From NCBI RefSeq assembly GCF_002646595.1, contig NZ_PDUD01000042.1:53275-117274 (forward strand): a stretch of DNA of 64,000 nucleotides. Direction: 5' to 3'. Position 1 is the stretch's first letter, and each line of letters begins with the position of its first letter. The notes below the pieces were generated by a model. It did no database searches. It was not told where the DNA came from and saw only the letters and a list, made by a program, of their open reading frames with translations. A program made the position numbers and the translations under genes. Source of the stretch: Flavilitoribacter nigricans DSM 23189 = NBRC 102662. GTDB taxonomy: Bacteria > Bacteroidota > Bacteroidia > Chitinophagales > Saprospiraceae. Shown here piece after piece: positions 9,301 to 17,164 of the stretch.

Positions 9301-10658
9301 AGTCTTTCGAGTCTTACGCAGCCGGCCGGCAGGTGCGCTTGCATTTTTTGCGGGATATGGAGCAGCTGGAAATGGATTTTGATCCGGATCAGTTATTGAA
9401 AGTCATCAGTAACCTGTTATCCAATGCGATCAAACACACTCCGGCCGGTGGCGATATTTATCTCCAGCTGAGAATGCCGCAAGAAAAAGTCCTGGAGATA
9501 AGCGTGCGGGATACCGGCGAGGGGATCGCAAGGGCGGACCAGCCATTTGTCTTCGATCGCTTTTTCCGGGTTTCCGCAGAGGGATCTACCCCATCGGACG
9601 TACATTCGCCCGGAGCGGGCATTGGGCTGGCCCTGACCAAAGAGCTGGTGGAATTGATGGGAGGCAGCATTCGCGTGCAGAGTTGTCCGGGCACCGGAGC
9701 TGAGTTTCGGGTGGAATTGCCGGTGCAAAGATTGCCGGATAGTATCGGGAAAAGCTTTACTCCGGATATCGGAATTTTTGGGAAAGCTCCGTGGAGCTTG
9801 GGTAAATCATTCGAAGTCAATGAAGAAATACCTCCGGTCAATTCACCGGAAGAGAACGGAGCAATTCGCCCCTGGACTACCGGCGAAAGCCCGGAAAAAG
9901 AAACCATACTGGTGATCGAGGACAACCGCGACGTGCGGACCTACCTGGCGGCCTGTCTGGAAGGAGATTATCAGTTGGAGTTAGCCCGAAACGGGCAGGA
10001 GGGCATGGAGCTGGCTTTCGAATTGGTACCGGACATCATCATCAGCGACGTAATGATGCCGCAAAAGAACGGCTACGAGGTTTGCGAAAGCCTGAAACGC
10101 GATGTACGGACCAGCCATATCCCGGTTATTTTGCTGACGGCCAAAGCCGATCGGGAGGCCCGGCTGGAAGGCCTCGAATCCGGTGCCGACGCTTATCTGG
10201 CCAAACCATTTGACCGGGAAGAACTGCGCGTACGCATCCGGAAGTTACTGGAGCTCCGGCGGCAATTACAAACCCGTTACCAGCAGCCGGGATCGGAAGA
10301 GGTTGTTCCCGCGCTGTACCCCGAACGGGAGAATCGTTTTCTGGCCGACTTGCGGGCGGTGATCCTCGAGCACCTCCAGGATGAGCATTTTGGGATCAGT
10401 CAATTGTGCCGGGCCATCAATCTGAGCCGAAGTCAGCTGCACAATAAGATCAAAGCACTGACCGGCCATTCCACCTCGATCTATATCCGGCACATCCGTC
10501 TGGAACGGGCCCGGGAACTCCTGCTGGAAACGAATCTCAATATTTCAGAGATCGCCTACGAAGTCGGCTTTCGGACGCCGGGATATTTCACCCAGGCCTT
10601 TACGGAAACGGTGGGCATGGCACCCAGCCAGTTTCGGAAAGTCAGGGAAGGCGTCTGA
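6375..10658 (+). CDS. Hybrid two-component system sensor/regulator (HTCS)
   Basis: This 1427-residue protein joins a complete signalling pathway in one chain. After an N-terminal signal or anchor (about 20-40) come many Reg_prop blades with the motif G.LWIGT..GL (about 45-760), a Y_Y_Y domain (about 765-845), and a membrane helix near 846-875. The kinase core follows, with HisKA (NITHEFRTPLT, phospho-acceptor His902) and HATPase (GAGIGLALTKELVELMGG). Then come a receiver domain (about 1177-1295, ISDVMMP with Asp1225) and an AraC-type HTH (about 1322-1427). Known HTCSs sense oligosaccharides in the periplasm and activate glycan-utilisation genes. No SusC/SusD genes are adjacent; the convergent BNR_4 lipoprotein gene and nearby GH97 and GH43-like genes are possible targets (inference). 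Confidence 0.96.
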   Translation: MIRGLPFIPPIERSTPADGPPLFLPLLLLLLFSSVWSSGQKNEAYPFEQIKFSEREVFSYVRSMSQDHHGFLWIGTNYGLFRFDGYNYREFKNDPDDPESLIDNFVETTLTDHRGRLWIGTESGLDLLDRKTGKFIHFRHDPADPGSLSHNRVTSLEEDQAGNIWVGTRNGLNLLDKDGTGFLHFYAGQSGPNGISGSHIRALEVDHAGNIWVGTYRSGLNRLEPIPEVGQLTDHRALRFTHFTHEPVDDPYIVHRLVNKLFVDRQGRLWISYSGGLFLFDREKETLRRVPVQPDAPFQTGGIWSFSDDREGNLWVGTHGSGLYWIPAAQMARGEIVLEKFAPGLDFFVRQSDAFQTYPFSRIWTIFEDRSGNLWMGGLQGLMRKQYYEPGFRQFRDPQYSGVRFDDHGIAEDQDSQLLFSNKLKHELLTLDPRTGHIRPIPVDPNHPPSEGIVFVSEIFVDRHNNLWLGTNDRGVYFITRKTGEIQRFATALRSPKPQSTTTGLIPQICEDSRGHIWIATWRDGLVRYQPETEAFNHFLPDPTDPHSIPANRVNTVYEDRRGEIWVGTYLGLSRFRRDEEQFENYFPDPARPGSLSHKRVTALFEDSRGNFWVGTEGGLNLMDREQKKFRNFLEKDGLVSDMINDMLEDSAGRVWLTTKLGISTFIPEQLTAPAFPGTDTSRERFRNYTHLDGLKSQSYVKGLLSSATGRIYLAGESGLEYFHPDSLRRDTMPPRVVITNFIRSRLDAGTPRTDCFIADRSALELSYRDSILSFEVAALHFQKTTKSRYKYQLQGFSDQWFSLGQNRTITFTDLDPGAYTLRVMGTNGDGVWSLQPAELSINILPPWWATSWAYGLYTLLLLVSVRAIWRYERRRHEMQSEARRLQELDTYKTRLYTNITHEFRTPLTIILGMVRQIRDDPRRWYHEGLAMIGRNGQQLLHLVNQMLDLSKLDKGRLELQLRRGDIVTYLQYLVQSFESYAAGRQVRLHFLRDMEQLEMDFDPDQLLKVISNLLSNAIKHTPAGGDIYLQLRMPQEKVLEISVRDTGEGIARADQPFVFDRFFRVSAEGSTPSDVHSPGAGIGLALTKELVELMGGSIRVQSCPGTGAEFRVELPVQRLPDSIGKSFTPDIGIFGKAPWSLGKSFEVNEEIPPVNSPEENGAIRPWTTGESPEKETILVIEDNRDVRTYLAACLEGDYQLELARNGQEGMELAFELVPDIIISDVMMPQKNGYEVCESLKRDVRTSHIPVILLTAKADREARLEGLESGADAYLAKPFDREELRVRIRKLLELRRQLQTRYQQPGSEEVVPALYPERENRFLADLRAVILEHLQDEHFGISQLCRAINLSRSQLHNKIKALTGHSTSIYIRHIRLERARELLLETNLNISEIAYEVGFRTPGYFTQAFTETVGMAPSQFRKVREGV

Positions 10659-10674
10659 AGCAGCTTGCGTCGGA

Positions 10675-12102
10675 TTAGCGCAATACGGACGTGAGTTTGG
10701 TCAGGTCAAAATCCAGAATAGCGTAGCCGCTGCTGCCTTCCTTCAGCCCATTCGGATCGGCGGTGAACGAATAGATACCCCGGTCCCGGAGGAGCCAGCG
10801 ATCGTGCTTACAGGCATTGTTGGAGGTATACTCCGGCCCCGTTAGGCTGACCAATTCCCAATCTTTCCATTTTTTTCGTGCACTCGCCACCAGACTTCGA
10901 AAACCCCGGTTGGAGGCCCAGGTTATGATCACATCGTCTTTGGCACTCACTACCAGATCGGGCCGGGTGATGGTCATACCGGCCGGCAGTTCGAGCGGAC
11001 CGCTGCTGCGCCAGGAACCATCCGGTTCCCGCCAGTGGTGGAAAAATTTCAACTGGGCCCGTACCTCATCCGGCGGATTGTGTGCGAGCTTTTTCGGTCG
11101 GTAAGTACCCGGCAACTGGTAATGCACCAGATGCGGCTGGTTTCGGGAATCCAGTACCATGGCGCAATTGTTCATCAGCCAGGAATAGACGGGGATCTCC
11201 CGGACCACAATGCCGGGATCATCCAGCACGATGGCGTCATTTTTTGCGAGGTCGGCGATCTGTTGGCCGTCATTATTTTTCCAGCTCCGGCCGTTATCAT
11301 CGCTGTAGGCGTAGTGGAGATCGTGATTGCTGGCCCAGGAAGCGCCCGTTTCCCGGTAGGTCCAGCTCACGTGCATGCGGTTGTTCCGGTCGAACAGGAC
11401 TTCGTTCAGGTAGGCGTTCCGACTCTCGCTGGAATCCCAGGGGACGTAGGTACCCTCCGACCCGAAAAGATAGCCGGAAGAGACCGTCCAGGTACCTTTC
11501 GCACTATCGTATTGCGCAACCACCGTGCGGCCGTTACCGCTACCACCGGAACGGTACATCATAAAAAGTCGCCCGTTATTGTCGTTTAGAAAACGGGGGT
11601 AGGTGACCCGTTGCGGGGCATCGGCGGTGAGGGGCTGGGCCGATTCAAAATCTTCCGGACTTAGGGACGCCGGTGGATCCGTGAGCAGGCCGGCCCGCGA
11701 TTTGGTGTAGCGCAGGTCATTGGCGTGGTGATCCCAGGATAGGTGCAGGCGCCCGTCTCCGGGGCTGATGCCGAGTACGATGTTCCGGTGCCGGTCGTCC
11801 GGATTGATGGTCAGGAAGTGCTTTTCCAGTCGGAGGGTCTCAACGCTGTGATCACGCAGGTCCCTGCGGGTAACCACCAGTATTTTGTCAACATCCCAGT
11901 AAGCAGAATATTGGAAATCGCCGTAGCTGATCACCTTATCCTGATCAAAGGCGGCCCAGTTGAATTTCGGCCAGGCTTCCTCATCTACCGGGATCGTACG
12001 TATCGGCGCAACCGTACGCCGGTCGGAAGATAAGGGCCCCGAAGTGGAGCAGGCAACGATTAGGGCCAGCGGTAGCAGAGCGATCCATTTCATGACTTGC
12101 AT
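10675..12102 (-). CDS. BNR_4 repeat lipoprotein (PL24/PL25-like propeller)
   Basis: The product has a lipoprotein signal peptide ending in LALIVAC and a seven-bladed-propeller-like body with BNR_4 features: NWAAFDQDKVISYGDFQYSAYWD, LSWDHHANDLRYTKSRAG, HVSWTYRETG and YAYSDDNGRSW. The BNR_4 family includes ulvan lyases of PL24/PL25, in which conserved His and Tyr/Arg residues catalyse beta-elimination, and the WDHH motif here fits that group. Whether this member is a lyase or only binds glycan cannot be decided by eye. ATGs at 12102 and 12093 are both possible; a TTG at 12117 is unlikely. The gene ends 16 bases from the end of the convergent HTCS gene, so the two may belong to one glycan-use locus. 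Confidence 0.75.
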   Translation of the reverse strand: MQVMKWIALLPLALIVACSTSGPLSSDRRTVAPIRTIPVDEEAWPKFNWAAFDQDKVISYGDFQYSAYWDVDKILVVTRRDLRDHSVETLRLEKHFLTINPDDRHRNIVLGISPGDGRLHLSWDHHANDLRYTKSRAGLLTDPPASLSPEDFESAQPLTADAPQRVTYPRFLNDNNGRLFMMYRSGGSGNGRTVVAQYDSAKGTWTVSSGYLFGSEGTYVPWDSSESRNAYLNEVLFDRNNRMHVSWTYRETGASWASNHDLHYAYSDDNGRSWKNNDGQQIADLAKNDAIVLDDPGIVVREIPVYSWLMNNCAMVLDSRNQPHLVHYQLPGTYRPKKLAHNPPDEVRAQLKFFHHWREPDGSWRSSGPLELPAGMTITRPDLVVSAKDDVIITWASNRGFRSLVASARKKWKDWELVSLTGPEYTSNNACKHDRWLLRDRGIYSFTADPNGLKEGSSGYAILDFDLTKLTSVLR

Positions 12103-12348
12103 ATTGTGAAGGTTCAACGATCGGTTTGGTACCCTAGGGACGTTTTCCGGCGGGAGGTCCGTCTAAAGGCGGTCGGAAGAATTATGCCGGCCAGTGATCA
12201 CAAAAGAGATCGGAAGTTGCACGCCCGCCCGGATTGTGTTAGTTTCGCTGCGGTAGCAGAATACCGGGATTTACCCGCAAATCGGTAGCATTCCATTACC
12301 TTATTTGTGCCTCCGGATAACTGAAAAAATATTAGCTGAAAGCAAATT

Positions 12349-13071
12349 ATGGCAGCCCAGAAAGGAAAACTATATCTTATTCCCGCTCCTCTCGGGGAGG
12401 GGGCCATCCACACTTTACCCGCCTACGTGATCGAGATCCTGCACGGTCTGAATTACTTCATCGCCGAGCGTGCCAAAACGGCCCGGCATTTCATCAAGGA
12501 TACCGAACCGGTAAAGGCCTTTTCCGAGCTCCATTTTTCCGAACTCAACAAACGCACCGAGCCGGAAGAATTGCGGCCCATGCTGCAACCCGCCCTGGAC
12601 GGACACGATATGGGATTGCTGTCGGAAGCCGGCTGCCCCGGCGTGGCGGATCCGGGAGCACGCATCGTTCAATTGGCGCACGAACAGGATATTGAGGTCG
12701 TCCCGCTGGTTGGGCCATCCTCCATCCTGCTGGCCCTGATGGCATCGGGCATGAACGGGCAGAGTTTCGCCTTTCACGGCTATCTGCCTCCCAAGCGCCC
12801 GGATCTGGCCCGGGAGCTCAAGCAAATGGAGCAACTATCCGGCCGCCACAAACAGACCCAGGTCTTTATCGAAACGCCTTACCGCAATCAGGGATTCATC
12901 GAAACGGCCCTGGAAACCCTCCGTCCGGATACGCTTTTCGGCATAGCCGCCGATCTAACCCTGCCTACACAGTATGTTGCTACCCATCCGGTTAACTTCT
13001 GGAAGCGCAATCCGCCGCCCGATCTCCACAAACGACCTGCTATTTTCCTCATCTACAGACCTTTTAAGTAG
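12349..13071 (+). CDS. SAM-dependent methyltransferase, RsmI-like
   Basis: The 240-residue protein belongs to the tetrapyrrole-methylase fold. It has LYLIPAPLGEGAIHTLPAYV at the N-terminus, the GLLSEAGCPGVADPGARIV loop, and VVPLVGPSSILLALMASGMNGQSFAFHGYLP, all close to the RsmI family that 2'-O-methylates C1402 of 16S rRNA. It is a little shorter than classical RsmI and lacks an obvious C-terminal extension, as is common for the second RsmI-like protein of Bacteroidota. The rRNA target is therefore inferred, not shown. It lies directly upstream of glyS on the same strand, with a 208-base gap holding the glyS promoter. Confidence 0.85.
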   Translation: MAAQKGKLYLIPAPLGEGAIHTLPAYVIEILHGLNYFIAERAKTARHFIKDTEPVKAFSELHFSELNKRTEPEELRPMLQPALDGHDMGLLSEAGCPGVADPGARIVQLAHEQDIEVVPLVGPSSILLALMASGMNGQSFAFHGYLPPKRPDLARELKQMEQLSGRHKQTQVFIETPYRNQGFIETALETLRPDTLFGIAADLTLPTQYVATHPVNFWKRNPPPDLHKRPAIFLIYRPFK

Positions 13072-13082
13072 ACGCGTTTTTA

Positions 13083-13090
13083 TATCTTTG
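13083..13090 (+). promoter_or_regulatory. Candidate -7 promoter element for glyS
   Basis: TATCTTTG fits the Bacteroidota TAnnTTTG element and is followed by a leader of about 190 bases before the glyS ATG at 13280. The leader contains partly self-complementary segments, such as CGAACGG with CCGTTTTG near 13148-13175, but no recognisable T-box or riboswitch. Confidence 0.45.
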
Positions 13091-13231
13091 CGCCTCCTTT
13101 GGAACGAAATAGCTCGCAAAGGCGTAGTAATTATTTAAATTCTCGAACGAACGGGCACTTTTCGTCCGTTTTGGGATAGGAGCAAAAGATAAATTCAGCA
13201 TTCAAAACAGGTGTCGGCGGGATTGAAGCAG

Positions 13232-13270
13232 GGCGTCCACCGTCAACGATCTACCGACCACCGTCAACTA
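13232..13270. repeat. Short direct repeat CCACCGTCAAC upstream of glyS
   Basis: CCACCGTCAAC occurs twice (about 13235 and 13258), separated by a related CGATCTACCGA stretch, immediately before the glyS ATG. It resembles a decayed short-period spacer array of the kind seen at several other gene junctions in this window. Confidence 0.5.
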
Positions 13271-13279
13271 TATTGTAAA

Positions 13280-14830
13280 ATGTCGCAGCAGAGTGATCAA
13301 TTTAAGAAGCTGGTAAGCCACTGTAAGGAATACGGATTCATCTACCAATCAAGTGAGGTATACGATGGCCTGGCCGCCGTATATGATTACGGTCCTTACG
13401 GGGTAGAACTTAAAAATAACATCAAGGAATACTGGTGGAAGGCGATGGTACAGATGCACGAGAACATCGTGGGTATCGATGCCGCTATTTTTATGCATCC
13501 AAAGACCTGGAAGGCTTCCGGCCACGTGGACGCTTTTAATGATCCGCTGATCGATAACCTGGACAGTAAGAAACGCTACCGGGCCGACGTACTGATCGAA
13601 GAGCACATCGACAAGATCGAAGCCAAGATCACCAAAGAAGTGACCAAGGCCGCCAAGCGTTTCGGCGACAGTTTCGACGAGCAGCAGTACCGGAGCACCA
13701 ACGGCCGCGTAATGGGTTACCAGGAGCAGATCGATACGATCACCAAGCGACTGGCTCAGGCCATGACCGACGGCAACCTGGAAGAACTCAAGAACCTGAT
13801 CGTTGAACTGGAGATCGCCGATGATACCGGTTCCCGCAACTGGACGGACGTGCGTCAGTTCAACCTGATGTTCTCCACCCAGCTGGGTAATATCGCCGGA
13901 GAAGAAGGCAAATTGTATCTGCGCCCCGAAACGGCCCAGGGTATTTTCGTCAACTTCCTGAACGTTCAGAAAACGACCCGTCAGAAATTGCCGTTCGGTA
14001 TCGCCCAAATCGGTAAGGCATTCCGGAATGAGATCACGGCCCGTCAGTTCATTTTCCGCATGCGGGAATTCGAACAGATGGAAATGCAGTTTTTCATTCC
14101 GCCGGGATCGCAGGCTGACTGGTACAAATACTGGAAAGAGGCCCGGATGAAATGGCACCTGGCGCTGGGTACGCCGCAGAGTAAACTGCGTTTTCACGAC
14201 CACGACAACCTGGCCCACTATGCCGATGCGGCGGTGGATATCCAGTTTGAATTCCCATTTGGTTTCAAAGAACTGGAAGGTATCCACTCCCGTACAGATT
14301 TTGACCTGGGCAGCCACCAGGAATTATCCGGTAAGAAGCTGCAGTATTTTGATCCGGAGTCGAAAGAAAGCTATGTCCCTTACGTACTGGAAACTTCCAT
14401 CGGTTGTGACCGGATGTTCCTCGCTACCATGAGCAATGCCCTGGTAGAAGAGCAGGTGCCCGGCCAGGATGATCCGAACAATACGCGGGAAGTGCTGAAA
14501 TTGCATCCGGCACTGGCGCCCGTTAAGTGTGCCGTTTTCCCGCTGAAGCGGAACGACGAACGCCTGGTGTCCAAAGCCAAAGAGATCTTCAATCAACTGA
14601 AATTCTCTTTTCCGACCCAGTACGATGATATCGGATCTATCGGTAAGCTCTATCGCCGCCAGGATGCGATCGGTACGCCTTACTGTATCACGGTCGATTT
14701 CGAAAGTCTGGATGACAATACCGTTACGATTCGCGAACGCGATAGCCTGACTCAGGAGCGCGTGCCCATCGAGCGGGTAGAACAGATCGTGAAGGAGCGA
14801 ATTGATATGGTACAATTGTTCCGTGATTAA
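13280..14830 (+). CDS. glyS: Glycyl-tRNA synthetase, class II dimeric type
   Basis: The enzyme charges tRNA-Gly with glycine in an ATP-dependent reaction. The product (516 residues from the ATG at 13280) begins MSQQSDQFKKLVSHCKEYGF and carries the family blocks YQSSEVYDGLAAVYDYGPYG, LRPETAQGIFVNF (motif 2 region), RQFIFRMREFEQMEMQFF, and YVLETSIGCDRMFLA before a C-terminal anticodon-binding domain (VKCAVFPLKRNDERL...). The length and single-chain alpha-2 architecture match the eukaryote/archaea-like bacterial GlyRS found in Bacteroidota. A GTG at 13211 would add 23 residues encoded by the repeat region and is rejected as a start. Confidence 0.97.
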   Translation: MSQQSDQFKKLVSHCKEYGFIYQSSEVYDGLAAVYDYGPYGVELKNNIKEYWWKAMVQMHENIVGIDAAIFMHPKTWKASGHVDAFNDPLIDNLDSKKRYRADVLIEEHIDKIEAKITKEVTKAAKRFGDSFDEQQYRSTNGRVMGYQEQIDTITKRLAQAMTDGNLEELKNLIVELEIADDTGSRNWTDVRQFNLMFSTQLGNIAGEEGKLYLRPETAQGIFVNFLNVQKTTRQKLPFGIAQIGKAFRNEITARQFIFRMREFEQMEMQFFIPPGSQADWYKYWKEARMKWHLALGTPQSKLRFHDHDNLAHYADAAVDIQFEFPFGFKELEGIHSRTDFDLGSHQELSGKKLQYFDPESKESYVPYVLETSIGCDRMFLATMSNALVEEQVPGQDDPNNTREVLKLHPALAPVKCAVFPLKRNDERLVSKAKEIFNQLKFSFPTQYDDIGSIGKLYRRQDAIGTPYCITVDFESLDDNTVTIRERDSLTQERVPIERVEQIVKERIDMVQLFRD

Positions 14831-15143
14831 GAGATGATCATGCGCACCGCGCAATGATCCTCCCGCATGAGGTCCGGTGGATCGAAATCGGGATGGTACA
14901 ATTGTTTAGATAATACCTCGCATCATTGCGTAGAGCAGAAGGCGTGGAGCAGGACATTGCTTCGCGCCTTTTGTGTTTTGGAGAGATCCTTCCCGCAGGA
15001 TACAGTGTGGGAGGATGCATTTTACGTCCTCAGGATATTCCGCCGGATTTTCGGCCTGCGTCGCAGTCATTCCGGAGCATACCCGGCAAAGTATTCCGGC
15101 AAACTTTTCAGGCACGCCTTAAAACCTCGCTAAGCATTTACAT
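14831..15143. other. Intergenic region with a hairpin and a copy of the glyS tail
   Basis: Just after the glyS stop an imperfect hairpin (14836-14859, GATCATGCGC with GCGCAATGATC) is present without a T tract. The 14 bases ATGGTACAATTGTT, which encode the last codons of glyS at 14807-14820, recur at 14893-14906, suggesting a partial duplication of the gene end. No gene was seen in the rest. Confidence 0.5.
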
Positions 15144-17036
15144 ATGAGCAGATCTAAATTTTCTCTCCTTTACTTTCTTCCCCTGTTACTGGGTTTCGCG
15201 GCCTGTTCTCCACTCGATCGGGTTGTAGTGGAAAGTCCGGACGGTCGTTATCAGTTTGTGCTGAAGATCGAAGAAGGCGTCCCTTTTTATACCGTCGAAT
15301 TTGACGAGCAGGTGATCATTGAACGATCGGCACTGGGCCTGCAAACCAGCGACGGTAAGCTGCTGTCAGAAAATGTCTCCATCGCATCGGTAGATAGCCG
15401 GGAGCACGACAGTCGTTGGGAACCCGTCTACGGCGAGCGGGCGGAATACTCCGAACAATACGAGGAAGCCATCGTGGAACTCGAGATCGGCGGATCGGCC
15501 CCGGATGTCCTCCATTTTACGATCCGGTCCTACAATGAAGGAGTCGCCTTTCGCTACGAATCGGAACGGGGAAGAGCGATCAGTCGGGAAGTTACGGAGT
15601 TCTCCCTGCCGGAAGACCCTACGCTCTGGGTCTCGCAGCGGGCCCAGTCCCCCATTTACGAAACCCGCCTGTCGGCTTTGCAGGATACGGTGGACCGGCC
15701 CCTGTTGGCCCAACTCTCCGACTCCCTTTTTGTGGCGCTCGGAGAGGCGGCGCTGGTTGATTTTGCCCGCGGCAAACTGGGGCGCCGGCCGGAAGCGGGT
15801 ATACTGGAGATCGTGTTAAGCAGCGAGGTCGTTTACGAAGATGCTTTTGTCAGTCCCTGGCGAACGGTCATGGCCGGCCGCACGGCGGGAGAGATCCTGG
15901 AGAACAATTATCTGCTACTCAATCTCAACGAACCGAACCGGATCGAGAATACGGAATGGATACAGCCCGGAAAGGTGATCCGGGAAGTGACCCTGACTAC
16001 CCAGGGAGGAATGGCCTGTGTGGACTTCGCCGCGAAACACCGCCTTCAATACATAGAATTTGACGCCGGCTGGTACGGTAGTGAATACGATGATGCTTCC
16101 GATGCCACAACGGTCACGGTCGATCCCAATCGCTCCAAGGGGCCGCTCGATCTGCCGGCCGTTATTGAGTACGCCAAGAGTAAAGACATCGGCGTGCTGT
16201 TGTACGTCAACCGGCGGGCGCTGGAAAAGCAACTGGATGAAGTGCTGCCCCTGCTGCGTTCCTGGGGCGTCAAAGGCGTGAAGTACGGCTTCGTGCAGGT
16301 GGGTTCTCAGCAGTGGACAGACTGGTTGCACCAGGCCGTACGTCAGGCGGCCGAAAACGAACTGATGATCGATATTCACGACGAGTACCGACCGACGGGC
16401 TATTCCCGCACCTATCCCAATTTGATGACCCAGGAGGGGATCCGCGGGGATGAGGAATCGCCCCCGAATAGTATGGTCCTGAATACCCTGTTTACGCGTA
16501 TGATGGCGGGTGCCGGCGATCATACGAATTGCTATTTCGCGGCCCGGGTGGATGAAAAAATGGGCTCCCATGCCTCGCAGCTCGCCAAGGCAGTCTGCAT
16601 TTACAGCCCCTGGCAGTTCCTCTACTGGTACGACCGACCGGAAGGATCGCCGACCAAAGCCGGAGGGGCCGGCAACAGCGAACGGCATATCCAGGAGGTG
16701 CCGGAGCTGACCTTTTTTGATCGGTTGCCCACCGTTTGGGATGATACCCGGGTGCTGGACGGTTACCCCGGTAGTCACGCCGTCATTGCCCGCCGTAGCG
16801 GCAATACCTGGTACATCGGAGCGCTCAACGGTGAAACGGAACGGGAATTTGTCATCCCACTGGAATTTCTGGACCCGCAAAAAAACTACCAGGCGACCAT
16901 CTTCCTGGATGACGAAAGTGTGGATACCCGTACTAATGTGAGGATGGAGCATGTTTCAGTGAACGCCCGCGAGCTTATCCGGGAAAAGCTTGGTGCCCAG
17001 CGGGGGCTGGCGATGATCATCCGGTTGGAGGAGTAA
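15144..17036 (+). CDS. Glycoside hydrolase family 97 (alpha-glucosidase-type)
   Basis: The 630-residue lipoprotein (signal ending LLLGFAACSP) shows the three GH97 parts: an N-terminal beta-sandwich (about 25-270, starting VVVESPDGRYQFVLKIEEG), a TIM barrel (about 280-540, LQYIEFDAGWYGSEYDD, GVKGVKYGFVQVG, LMIDIHDEYRPTGYSRTYP, LMTQEGIRGDEE) and a C-terminal sandwich. Family knowledge: retaining members have a nucleophile Asp after the KGVK strand, whereas SusB-type inverting members have Gly there and use Glu bases. This protein has Gly (KYGF), so an inverting alpha-glucosidase is favoured. It would act on alpha-glucans in the periplasm. There is no susC or susD beside it. Confidence 0.93.
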   Translation: MSRSKFSLLYFLPLLLGFAACSPLDRVVVESPDGRYQFVLKIEEGVPFYTVEFDEQVIIERSALGLQTSDGKLLSENVSIASVDSREHDSRWEPVYGERAEYSEQYEEAIVELEIGGSAPDVLHFTIRSYNEGVAFRYESERGRAISREVTEFSLPEDPTLWVSQRAQSPIYETRLSALQDTVDRPLLAQLSDSLFVALGEAALVDFARGKLGRRPEAGILEIVLSSEVVYEDAFVSPWRTVMAGRTAGEILENNYLLLNLNEPNRIENTEWIQPGKVIREVTLTTQGGMACVDFAAKHRLQYIEFDAGWYGSEYDDASDATTVTVDPNRSKGPLDLPAVIEYAKSKDIGVLLYVNRRALEKQLDEVLPLLRSWGVKGVKYGFVQVGSQQWTDWLHQAVRQAAENELMIDIHDEYRPTGYSRTYPNLMTQEGIRGDEESPPNSMVLNTLFTRMMAGAGDHTNCYFAARVDEKMGSHASQLAKAVCIYSPWQFLYWYDRPEGSPTKAGGAGNSERHIQEVPELTFFDRLPTVWDDTRVLDGYPGSHAVIARRSGNTWYIGALNGETEREFVIPLEFLDPQKNYQATIFLDDESVDTRTNVRMEHVSVNARELIREKLGAQRGLAMIIRLEE

Positions 17037-17081
17037 AAAGATAAGAGTTGTTCCGGATGGATTTATCGCAAAGGTGCTAAA

Positions 17082-17132
17082 GCGCAAAGTTTCAACGTAT
17101 GCCCCGGGCATTATACGCTGAAAACTTTACGC
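17082..17132. terminator. Long inverted repeat between convergent genes
   Basis: GCGCAAAGTTTCAACGTAT with GCCC pairs, with a few mismatches, with GGGC followed by ATTATACGCTGAAAACTTTACGC. The resulting hairpin of about 22 base pairs lies between the GH97 and DUF3500 genes, which converge. It lacks long T runs immediately after the stem, so termination is inferred from position. Confidence 0.55.
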
Positions 17133-17164
17133 CTCGCATGAAAAAATCAAAATCTATCTTCTGT

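Noticed and set aside
15915..16952. Open frame of 345 codons on the minus strand
   Set aside because: It is antisense to the GH97 barrel and shows no recognisable domain.
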